Shown here piece after piece: positions 29,901-43,900 of a stretch of DNA of 64,000 nucleotides. The DNA is from Glandiceps talaboti. Its lineage: Eukaryota; Hemichordata; Enteropneusta; Spengelidae. How positions within the stretch are numbered: position 1 is the stretch's first letter; each line of letters starts with the position of its first letter. The stretch lies in NCBI RefSeq assembly GCF_964340395.1, contig NC_135561.1:23690986-23754985 (forward strand), in the 5' to 3' direction. Under the pieces are notes generated by a model. The model was not told where the DNA came from, searched no databases, and was given only the letters and a program-made list of their open reading frames with translations. A program made the translations under genes and the position numbers.

Positions 29901-32900
29901 TTCACCATACAAACCAACAACACATACTACACAGTGACATTCACCATACAAACCAATAACACATACTATACAGTGACATTCACCATACAAACCATCAACA
30001 CATACTATACAGTGACATTCACCATACAAACCAACAACACATACTACACAGTGACATTCACCATACAAACCAATAACACATACTATACAGTGACATTCAC
30101 CATACAAACCATCAACACATACTATACAGTGACATTCACCATACAAACCAATAACACATACTATACAGTGACATTCACCATACAAACCAATAACACATAC
30201 TATACAGTGACATTCACCATACAAACCAATAACACGTACTATACAGTGACATTCACCATACAAACCAATAACACGTACTATACAGTGACATTCACCATAC
30301 AAACCAGGAACACGTACTATACAGTGACATTCACCATACAAACCAGGAACACGTACTATACAGTGACATTCATCATAAAAACCAGGAACACATACTATAC
30401 AGTGACATTCATCATACAAACCAAGTTGTTCAGTGACACATTTAAATGGAAAATATAGGATTTATCTTCTGTTAGTTGTATATACATGTGTACCATTGAT
30501 TCTGTTGTGCTTGAAATATGAGTTTAAATATTCAATTTTTCATAAATTACACTTAGAGGAATATGATCTTATTATTTCCTTCAACTGGAAGTCATTACAA
30601 ACATGTTGACTGATAGAGAGGTCAACATCACACATTATTTATTTCCTCAAGGGATTGTGGGTTACCCAACACAGACTGTTCCCCAAGGGACTGTGGGTTA
30701 CCCCAACACAGACTGTTCCCCAAGGGACTGTGGGTTACCCCAACACAGACTGTTCCCCAAAGGGATTGTGGGTTACCCCAACACAGACTGTTCCCCAAGG
30801 GACTGTGGGTTACCCCAACACAGACTGTTTCCCAAGGGACTGTGGGTTACCCAACACAGACTGTTCCCCAAGGGACTGTGGGTTACCCAACACAGACTTT
30901 CCCAAGGGTGTAGCCTTGAGGGAAACAGCCTGTTTTGTGGTGACCCATGGACCCAAGGGAAACTGAAATATGATGTTGCACAATCAGTCAGCATGTGTTT
31001 TGTAACACACCTACCACATTCTCACTCTCTCAACACATTGATCCATACATACATGTAGTTAACACATGACAACAGTGACAAAGGAACATGGAAAACTGTA
31101 CTTCTTAATTACCAAATGTATTTATTCCGAATCCTTTTCTGGCACAAGGATGGCAAGTTTGTCTCCAGAAATTTCTTAAAAAACCACATGAAGTTTGTAT
31201 GCTCAATTGACTCTCAGAGCCAACAGAAGACGCATAATGTCGTTTGTTTTGAAAACATGTACATATGCACATATGACGTCATCAGTCAACAGCTACTAGT
31301 GATGTTACCCATACAGGCAACAGCACCAGCATCTGCTGACCAGTAAATGTCATTTGCAGTCAACAACACAAAAACTCTACACACCACGTGCACATGACCA
31401 CATATTGACAAATCAGGTCATAAGGTAGTAAGTGTATTTAAGGTGACAAGTACATTTATTCTACTAGTATTTTCTTCAGCTGACCATAGAAAATTATTGG
31501 AGGAATGATAGATATTAGTGTTCACCAATATACATACTGACTCAAGAGTTTTAATAGACTTTGATATTTGTAACAAGTTTTTTTCAAATAGAGTATATAA
31601 TTAATAATACTTATTATTGTTTGTTTGTTTGTTTGTGTGTTTGTTTGTTTGTTTTTAGATCTGAGCCAACGCCATAGTCAATTAAAACGGTGGGTAAAAG
31701 AAGGCAAAGTCCCAAGTCATAATAGCAAACAACCAGCAGGTGCCCATGGTGAAATCACATCAGTATGGCTTGGTGGATTAGTTAACCCTACTGCATTGAT
31801 AACAGCACTTAGACAAGAAAAGGCCGTCTTATCTGATTGTTTACTCTCACAGGTTAGTTCTAAGATAGTTTGTCTACAATGTTATCATTTCTTTGTAGTG
31901 TAACACTGCTGCAGTACTTTTAAAAAATAGCCAATCATGTTTAAGCCATAGAAGTTTTATATTGTTGTACTTGGTCACCTAAGTAATCAAACTCTATCGA
32001 TATGCCACAAGTATACCATTTATTTACATATTCATGATTGTTTACATATGGACACCAAGTCAGTGTACACAGTACCTTTAGTGATGAGTGCAAAGAGGTA
32101 ATTCAGTCAATAAAAGATTAACCTGTTGACACACTGACAGTTTAGTATACATATTTGATTAACCTGTTGACACACTGACAGTTTAGTGTACATATTTGAT
32201 TAACCTGTTGACACTGACAGTTTAGTATACATATTTGATTGACCTGTTGACACACTGACAGTTTAGTATACATATTTGATTAACCTGTTGACACACTGAC
32301 AGTTTAGTATACATATTTGATTAACCTGTTGACACTGACAGTTTAGTATACATATTTGATTAACCTGTTGACACTGACAGTTTAGTATACATATTTGATT
32401 GACCTGTTGACACACTGACAGTTTAGTATACATATTTGATTGACCTGTTGACACTGACAGTTTAGTATACATATTTGATTGACCTGTTGACACACTGACA
32501 GTTTAGTATACATATTTGATTAACCTGTTGACACTGACAGTTTAGTATACATATTTGATTGACCTGTTGACACACTGACAGTTTAGTATACATATTTGAT
32601 TGACCTGTTGACACACTGACAGTTTAGTATACATATTTGATTGACCTGTTGACACACTGACAGTTTAGTATACATATTTGATTGACCTGTTGACACACTG
32701 ACAGTTTAGTATACATATTTGATTAACCTGTTGACACACTGACAGTTTAGTGTACATATTTGATTAACCTGTTGACACTGACAGTTTAGTATACATATTT
32801 GATTGACCTGTTGACACACTGACAGTTTAGTATACATATTTGATTGACCTGTTGACACTGACAGTTTAGTATACATATTTGATTGACCTGTTGACACACT

Positions 32901-35900
32901 GACAGTTTAGTATACATATTTGATTAACCTGTTGACACTGACAGTTTAGTATACATATTTGATTGACCTGTTGACACACTGACAGTTTAGTATACATATT
33001 TGATTGACCTGTTGACACACTGACAGTTTAGTATACATATTTGATTGACCTGTTGACACACTGACAGTTTAGTATACATATTTGATTGACATGTTGACAC
33101 ACTGACAGTTTAGTATACATATTTGATTGACATGTTGACACACTGACAGTTTAGTATACATATTTGATTGACCTGTTGACACACTGACAGTTTAGTATAC
33201 ATATTTGATTGACATGTTGACACACTGACAGTTTAGTATACATATTTGATTGACATGTTGACACACTGACAGTGTAGTGTACATATTTGATTGACCTGTT
33301 GACACACTGACAGTTTAGTATACATATTTGATTGACCTGTTGACACTGACAGTTTAGTATACATATTTGATTAACCTGTTGACACTGACAGTTTAGTATA
33401 CATATTTGATTGACCTGTTGACACTGACAGTTTAGTATACATATTTGATTGACCTGTTGACACACTGACAGTTTAGTATACATATTTGATTGACATGTTG
33501 ACACACTGACAGTTTAGTATACATATTTGATTGACCTGTTGACACACTGACAGTTTAGTATACATATTTGATTGACCTGTTGACACTGACAGTTTAGTAT
33601 ACATATTTGATTGACCTGTTGACACACTAACAGTTTAGTATACATATTTGATTGACATGTTGACACTGACAGTTTAGTATACATATTTGATTGACCTGTT
33701 GACACACTGACAGTTTAGTATATATATTTGATTGACCTGTTGACACACTGACAGTTTAGTATACATATTTGATTGACCTGTTGACACACTGACAGTTTAG
33801 TATACATATTTGATTGACCTGTTGACACACTGACAGTTTAGTGTACATATTTGATTGACCTGTTGACACACTGACAGTTTAGTATACATATTTGATTGAC
33901 ATGTTGACACACTGACAGTTTAGTATACATATTTGATTGACCTGTTGACACACTGACAGTTTAGTGTACATATTTGATTAACCTGTTGACACACTGACAG
34001 TTTAGTATACATATTTGATTAACCTGTTGACACACTGACAGTTTAGTTTACTACTAGCTAGACTACTATCATGTGTTGTATTTACTAATAGCTAGACTAC
34101 TATCATGTGTATATTTACTAATAGCTAGACTACTATCATGTGTATATTTACTAATAGCTAGACTACTATCATGTGTTGTATTTACTAATAGCTAGACTAC
34201 TATCATGTGTATATTTACTAATAGCTAGACTACTATCATGTGTATATTTACTAATAGCTAGACTACTATCATGTGTATATTTACTAATAGCTAGACTACT
34301 ATCATGTGTTGTATTTACTACTAGCTAGACTACTATCATGTGTATATTTACTAATAGCTAGACTACTATCATGTGTATATTTACTAATAGCTAGACTACT
34401 ATCATGTGTATATTTACTAATAGCTAGACTACTATCATGTGTTGTATTTACTACTAGCTAGACTACTATCATGTGTATATTTACTAATAGCTAGACTACT
34501 ATCATGTGTATATTTACTAATAGCTAGACTACTATCATGTGTTATATTTACTAATAGCTAGACTACTATCATGTGTATATTTACTAATAGCTAGACTACT
34601 ATCATGTGTTGTATTTACTACTAGCTAGACTACTATCATGTGTATATTTACTAATAGCTAGACTACTATCATGTGTATGTTTACTGATAGCTAGACTACT
34701 ATCATGTGTTATATTTACTAATAGCTAGACTACTATCATGTGTTGTATTTACTACTAGCTAGACTACTATCATGTGTATATTTACTAATAGCTAGACTAC
34801 TATCATGTGTATATTTACTGATAGCTAGACTACTATCATGTGTTGTATTTACTACTAGCTAGACTACTATCATGTGTTATATTTACTAATAGCTAGACTA
34901 CTATCATGTGTATATTTACTAATAGCTAGACTACTATCATGTGTATATTTACTAATAGCTAGACTACTATCATGTGTTGTATTTACTAATAGCTAGACTA
35001 CTATCATGTGTATATTTACTAATAGCTAGACTACTATCATGTGTATATTTACTAATAGCTAGACTACTATCATGTGTATATTTACTAATAGCTAGACTAC
35101 TATCATGTGTATATTTACTAATAGCTAGACTACTATCATGTGTTGTATTTACTACTAGCTAGACTACTTTCATGTGTATATTTACTAATAGCTAGACTAC
35201 TATCATGTGTATATTTACTGATAGCTAGACTACTTTCATGTGTTGTATTTACTACTAGCTAGACTACTATCATGTGTATATTTACTAATAGCTAGACTAC
35301 TATCATGTGTATATTTACTAATAGCTAGACTACTATCATGTGTTGTATTTACTACTAGCTAGACTACTATCATGTGTATATTTACTAATAGCTAGACTAC
35401 TATCATGTGTTATATTTACTAATAGCTAGACTACTATCATGTGTATATTTACTAATAGCTAGACTACTATCATGTGTATGTTTACTATAAGCTAGACTAC
35501 TATCATGTGTTATATTTACTAATAGCTAGACTACTATCATGTGTTATATTTACTAATAGCTAGACTACTATCATGTGTATATTTACTAATAGCTAGACTA
35601 CTATCATGTGTATATTTACTAATAGCTAGACTACTATCATGTGTATATTTACTAATAGCTAGACTACTATCATGTGTTATATTTACTAATAGCTAGACTA
35701 CTATCATGTGTATATTTACTACTAGTTAGACTACTATCATGTGTTATATTTACTAATAGCTAGACTGCTATCATGTGTATATTTACTAATAGCTAGACTA
35801 CTATCATGTGTATATTTACTAATAGCTAGACTACTATCATGTGTATGTTTACTAATAGCTAGACTACTATCATGTGTATGTTTACTATAAGCTAGACTAC

Positions 35901-38900
35901 TATCATGTGTATATTTACTAATAGCTAGACTACTATCATGTGTATATTTACTAATAGCTAGACTACTATCATGTGTATATTTACTAATAGCTAGACTACT
36001 ATCATGTGTATGTTTACTATAAGCTAGACTGCTATCATGTGTATATTTACTAATAGCTAGACTACTATCATGTGTATGTTTACTAATAGCTAGACTACTA
36101 TCATGTGTATATTTACTAATAGCTAGACTACTATCATGTGTATATTTACTAATAGCTAGACTACTATCATGTGTATGTTTACTATAAGCTAGACTGCTAT
36201 CATGTGTATATTTACTAATAGCTAGACTACTATCATGTGTATATTTACTAATAGCTAGACTACTATCATGTGTATATTTACTAATAGCTAGACTACTATC
36301 ATGTGTATATTTACTACTAGCTAGACTACTATCATGTGTTGTATTTACTGATAGCTAGACTACTATCATGTGTATATTTACTAATAGCTAGACTACTATC
36401 ATGTGTATATTTACTAATAGCTAGACTACTATCATGTGTATATTTACTAATAGCTAGACTACTATCATGTGTATGTTTACTATAAGCTAGACTGCTATCA
36501 TGTGTATATTTACTAATAGCTAGACTACTATCATGTGTATGTTTACTAATAGCTAGACTACTATCATGTGTATATTTACTAATAGCTAGACTACTATCAT
36601 GTGTATATTTACTAATAGCTAGACTACTATCATGTGTATGTTTACTATAAGCTAGACTGCTATCATGTGTATATTTACTGATAGCTAGACTACTATCATG
36701 TGTTGTATTTACTACTAGCTAGACTACTATCATGTGTATATTTACTACTAGCTAGACTACTATCATGTGTATATTTACTAATAGCTAGACTACTATCATG
36801 TGTTGTATTTACTACTAGCTAGACTACTATCATGTGTATATTTACTACTAGCTAGACTACTATCATGCGTATATTTACTAATAGCTAGACTACTATCATG
36901 TGTATATTTACTACTAGCTAGACTACTATCATGTGTTGTATTTACTACTAGCTAGACTACTATCATGTGTATATTTACTAATAGCTAGACTACTATCATG
37001 TGTATATTTACTAATAGCTAGACTACTATCATGTGTTATATTTACTAATAGCTAGACTACTATCATGTGTATATTTACTAATAGCTAGACTACTATCATG
37101 TGTATATTTACTAATAGCTAGACTACTATCATGTGTTGTATTTACTACTAGCTAGACTACTATCATGTTATATTTACTAATAGCTAGACTACTACCATGT
37201 GTACATTTAGTAATAGCTAGACTACTATCATGTGTATATTTACTAATAGCTAGACTACTATCATGTGTTGTATTTACTACTAGCTAGACTACTATCATGC
37301 GTATATTTACTAATAGCTAGACTACTTTCATGTGTATATTTACTAATAGCTAGACTACTATCATGTGTTGTATTTACTACTAGCTAGACTACTATCATGT
37401 GTATATTTTCTAATAGCTAGACTACTATCATGTGTATGTTTACTAATAGCTAGACTACTATCATGTGTATATTTACTAATAGCTACACCTTATCATGTGT
37501 ATATTTACTAATAGCTAGACTACTATCATGTGTATATTTACTAATAGCTAGACTACTATCATGTGTATATTTACTAATAGCTACACTACTATCATGTGTA
37601 TATTTACTAATAGCTAGACTACTATCATGTGTATATTTACTAATAGCTAGACTACTATCATGTGTATATTTACTAATAGCTAGACTACTATCATGTGTAT
37701 ATTTACTAATAGCTAGACTACTATCATTGTTTATTGCTATAGGTTGTGTTAGAGTGTGACGTGTCAACTTCCATGGATGTAGATACATTTGACATAGAAC
37801 ATGAAGGTGGAATGTACCTACGTCATCTACATCTACAAGGAGCTTCATGGGATGTAGAAAAGGGTTGTCTGTCTCAGCCACAGTAAGTGCAAGTTCAATA
37901 ATACATGTAATTTTAACGCTATCATACAATGTACTGGCTCTTACTATGTATTGGTTCATACTATATATTGGCTCATACTATGTACTGGCTCTTACTATGT
38001 ATTGGCTCATGCTATGTACTGGCTCATACTATGTCCTGGCTCATACTATGTACTGGCTCGTACTATGTACTGGCTCATACTATGTATTGACTCTTACTAT
38101 GTATTGGCTCTTATATACTATGTACTGGCTCATACTATGTACTGGCTCATACTATGTACTGGCTCTTACTATGTACTGGCTCATACTATGTACTGGCTCA
38201 TACTATGTATTGACTCTTACTGTGTATTGGCTCTTATATACTATGTACTGGCTCATACTATGTACTGGCTCATACTATGTACTGGCTCTTACTATGTATT
38301 GGTTCATACTATGTATTGGCTCATACTATGTATTGACTCTTATATACTATGTACTGGCTCATACTATGTACTGGCTCATACTATGTACTGGCTCTTACTA
38401 TGTATTGGCTCTTACTATGTACTGGCTTATATAGTGTCCTGGCTCTTACTATGTATTGACTCTTGCTGTGTACTGGCTCATACTATGTACCGGCTCTTAC
38501 TATGTACTGGCTTATACTATGTACTGGCTCTTACTATGTACTGGCTCATACTATGTACCGGCTCTTACTATGTACTGGCTCATACTATGTATTGGCTCTT
38601 AATGTACTGGCTTATACAGTGTACTGGCTCATACTATGTACTGACTCTTACTATAACTGGCTTATACAGTGTACTGGCTCATACTATGTACTGGCTCTTA
38701 CTATGCACTGGCTCATACTATGTATTGGCTCTTACTATGTACTGGCTTATACAGTGTACTGGCTTATACTATGTACTGGCTCATACTATGTACTGGCTTA
38801 TACTATGTACTGGCTCTTACTATGTACTGGCTCAAACTATGTATTGACTCTTGCTATGTACTGGCTTATACAGTGTACTGGCTCATACTATGTATTGGCT

Positions 38901-40712
38901 CTTTATGTACTGGCTTATACAGTGTACTGGCTCATACTATGTACTGGCTCTTACTATGTACTGGCTCATACTATGTATTGGCTCTTACTATATACTGGCT
39001 TATACAGTGTACTGGCTCATACTATGTACCGGCTCTTACTATGTACTGGCTCATACTATGTATTGGCTCTTACTATGTACTGGCTCATACTATGTACTGG
39101 CTCTTACTATGTATTGGCTCTTACTATGTACTGGCTCATACTATGTACTGGCTCTTACTATGTACTGGCTCATACGATGTATTGGCTCTTACTATGTATT
39201 GGCTCTTACTATGTACTGGCTCATACTATGTACTGGCTCTTACTATGTACTGGCTCATACGATGTATTGGCTCTTACTATGTACTGGCTCTTACTATGTA
39301 CTGGCTCATACTATGTATTGGCTCTTAGTATGTACTGGCTTTAAGTGTACTGGCGCATAATATGTACTGGCTCTTACTATGCACTGGCTCATACTATGTA
39401 TTGGCTCTTACTATGTACTGGCTTATACAGTGTACTGGCTCATACTATGTATTGGCTCTTACTATGTACTGGCTCATACTATGTATTGGCTCTTACTATA
39501 TACTGGCTTATACAGTGTACTGGCTCATACTATGTACCGGCTCTTACTATGTACTGGCTCTTACTATGTACTGGCTCATACTATGTATTGGCTCTTACTA
39601 TGTACTGGCTCATACTATGTACTGGCTCTTACTATGTACTGGTTCATACTATGTACTGGCTCTTACTATGTACTGGCTCATACGATGTATTGGCTCTTAC
39701 TATGTACTGGCTCTTACTATGTATTGGCTCTTACTATGTACTGGCTCATACTATGTACTGGCTCATACGATGTATTGGCTCTTACTATGTACTGGCTCTT
39801 ACTATGTACTGGCTCATACTATGTACTGGCTCTTAGTATGTACAGGCTTTAAGTGTACTGGCTCATACTATGTACTGGCTCTTACTATGTACTGGCTCAT
39901 ACTATGTACTGGCTTATACAGTGTACTGGCTCATACTATATACTGGCTCATACTATGTACTGGCTTATACAGTTTACTGGCTCATACTATGTATTGGCTC
40001 TTACTATGTACTGGCTTATACAGTGTACCGGCTCATACTATGTACTGGCTTATACTATGTACTGGCTCTTACTATGTACTGGCTCAAACTATGTATTGGC
40101 TCTTGCTATGTACTGGCTTATACAGTGTACTGGCTCTTACTATGTACTGGCTTATACAGTGTACTGGTTCATACTATGTACTGGTTTATATTATGTACTG
40201 GCTCATACTATGTACTGGCTTATACTATGTACTGGCTCTTACTATGTACTGCATGGCTCTTACTATGTACTGCATGGCTCATACTATGTACTGGCTCTTA
40301 CTATGTACCGGCTCTTACTATGTATTGGCTCATACAAAGTACATTCCTACCACATGTATGTCTTAATTCATCCTAACCAATCACAGTGCATGATTTGTTT
40401 TCCTTTTTTATTAAATATATGTAAGCCTATCACATTATTTGTCTTAATCTAGGAGTGGGCTGAATATGATGCCAAGTGTGTACATCAGGCCAGTCCTAAA
40501 AACTGAAATGACTGACCAATCACAGGATGGTATAGGTCTATTTGAGTGTCCAGTGTTAATGAACAAAGCACGACAAATGACAGCCTTCACATTACAATTG
40601 AAATGTCCACTACCAATTAAACAATGGAAACTAACAGGCACTGCTATCATCCTAGATACAGGTATAAACAATTAATGAATATATCTAAAGGATTAATAGT
40701 GTGAATAAAATA

Positions 40713-40761
<49 letters not shown>

Positions 40762-40814
40762 TCAATTGTGTGCATGTGATGGTGGATAAATGAAAGAGAG
40801 AGAGAGAGAGAGAA

Positions 40815-40847
<33 letters not shown>

Positions 40848-40879
40848 CACACACACACACACACAGACACTCAGGCAGA

Positions 40880-40968
<89 letters not shown>

Positions 40969-43900
40969 ACTGTATTAATAACAGCAAAGATCAGTAACAC
41001 GAAGGCGGGAGGCCCAGACAGAATACCAGCCAAGATCATTCGCGAATTTACTTTAGAAATCAGCTCACCTTTAGCAGATATACTTAATGCTTCCTTCAAA
41101 CAGGCGATTATTCCCCCTCAGTGGAAGAAAGCAGTAGTTGTACCGATACCCAAAACTAACCCTCCAATATGGAACAAACTAAGACCGATATCATTGACAG
41201 ATCATTTCGCTAAAGTTGCAGAGTCTTTCATTATTGAATGGCTGATGGATGATATTCAATCAAATATTGACGTAAACCAATTCGGTAGTCGTAAAGGCCA
41301 CTCTACCACTCATTATTTGGTCAAACTGGTTGATAACATATTAAAACATGCTGAAAACACCAAAAGTCTAACACGCGTAGTGGTCACCGGTTTTAGTAAA
41401 GCTTTTGATTTAGTTGATCACAATGTTGCAATACCTAAACTATTAAACATAGGCGCAAGGCCATCAATCATTCCATGGATTTCCGACTTTCTCTCTGGTA
41501 GAACCCAATGTGTGAAATATCAAGACACCTTCTCCGAGTGGAACTGTTTAAGTGCTGGAGTTCCTCAAGGAACACTCACAGGACCAGCTACTTTTCTATG
41601 CATGATCAACGACGCTGCGAGTATAACAATAGATAGAAACATGTTAGCTCTTAAATATGTTGATGATTTGACTATGATTGAGAATACATCTGTTAATGAT
41701 TGTAATAATATGCAAATTGAACTGCAGCGATTTGAAAAGTGGTCACAAGATAATAATATGTCACTCAATCCTTCAAAATGCCATTCAATGGATGTATCAT
41801 TTGACAAGAAACCTCCGCCATCAACATCTTTGCAACTTGCTGGACAAGAACTTGTATCGACAGATGTGCTCAATATACTAGGAGTCAAAATTGCTAAAAC
41901 CATGAAATGGGATATACATATCAGTGACGTGCGAGTGGCCGTTTGTTTTTGCTAAGTTCACTTAAGAGATTTGGCCTTAGTAGAAGTGATCTGATCACAA
42001 TTTATATCGGGTACATTCGACCTTTATTGGAATATGCTGTACCTGTATGGCATCCTGGGTTAACCGTTAAGCAACATGATTCATTAGAACGTATTCAGAA
42101 AAGGGCTTGTAGAATAATATTGGGTATGGCCTATGTATCATATCAACAGGCACTTGAGACATGTAAAATTGTAGATATGAAACAGAGACGCGATAATATA
42201 TGTTTAAACTTTGCGAAATCACTCAAAAAGTCTAGATTACACAGTGACTGGCTTACTAAGGAACGTAGCGATGAAATCGGCCTTGAATTACGTAATTCTC
42301 GTCAACTATCTCTACCTAGGATACGTACACAGAGATATGCTAAAAGTGCAATTCCTTACATGATTAAACTATGGAATGATGACAAACACACTTGTTAGAA
42401 GCATTTTAAATGGTTCAGTGGTTAGTGTCTTCGTGTGTGTCCGTTGCCGTGCCCTTTTGTTAGTTGTAATTGTGTAAAGTTATTTTGATTCTGTCTTAAC
42501 ATGAAATGTAAAGGTTTTAATGTTTGCTATATTTTAAATTTATCAGTTATGTGAAGTTGTCGCAATTCAGTCTATGACTGCTACGAACAATTTTAATAAA
42601 CCATTAATTAATTATTAATTAACAGAACTAGCAAACTGGACAGAGTGTTTTGAAACTATTTTTTTATTATTATTATTTACTTTATTTAATCTTGATAAAT
42701 TGTTGAACCATAGGCTCTTCTTACACAATGTCAATGAAGGAAAAATATACAATATTTACATTAAATATACACTTACATACATAATATATACACTTACACA
42801 CACATTAAATATACACTTACACACACATAATATACACTTACACACATTAAATATACACTTACACACATTAAATATACACTTACACACACATTGAATATAC
42901 ACTTACACACACATTAAATATACACTTACACACACATTAAATATACACTTACACACACATTAAATATACACTTACACACATTAAATATACACTTACACAC
43001 ACATTAAATATACACTTACACACACATTAAATATACACTTACACACACATTAAATATACACTTACACACACATAATATACACTTACACACATTAAATATA
43101 CACTTACACACATTAAATATACACTTACACACACATTAAATATACACTTACACGCACATTAAATATACACTTACACACATTAAATATACACTTACACACG
43201 CATTAAATATACACTTACACACACATTAAATATACACTTACACACATTAAATATACACTTACACACACATTAAATATACACTTACACACACATTAAATAT
43301 ACACTTACACACACATTAAATATACACTTACACACACATAATATACACTTACACACACATAATATACACTTACACACACATAATATACACTTACACACAT
43401 TAAATATACACTTACACACACATAATATACACTTACATACACATAATATACACTTACATACACATAATATACACTTACACACATTAAATATACACTTACA
43501 CACATTAAATATACACTTACACACATTAAATATACACTTACACACACATTAAATATACACTTACACACACATTAAATATACACTTACACACACATTAAAT
43601 ATACACTTACACACACATAATATACACTTACACACACATAATATACACTTACACACACACATTAAATATACACTTACACACATTAAATATACACTTACAC
43701 ACACATAATATACACTTACATACACACAATATACACTTACATACACATAATATACACTTACACACATTAAATATACACTTACACACATTAAATATACACT
43801 TACACACATTAAATATACACTTACACACACATTAAATATACACTTACACACACATTAAATATACACTTACACACACATAATATACACTTACATACACCTT

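Noticed and set aside
26015-30458. Long ORFs on both strands (up to 455 codons)
   Set aside because: Produced by the 39-bp repeat, whose length is a multiple of three; listed as a repeat and as a finding only.
34047-37730. CRISPR array
   Set aside because: Units are contiguous without variable spacers and the DNA is eukaryotic; the same applies to all other arrays here.
37847-40452. Overlapping plus-strand ORFs up to 334 codons (YVLAHTMYW-type repeats)
   Set aside because: Period-17 array read in three frames; lies in the intron between two clear dynein exons.
40882-40980. CVCVCV N-terminus on the LINE reverse transcriptase ORF
   Set aside because: It is translation of (TG)n; the element starts after 40968.
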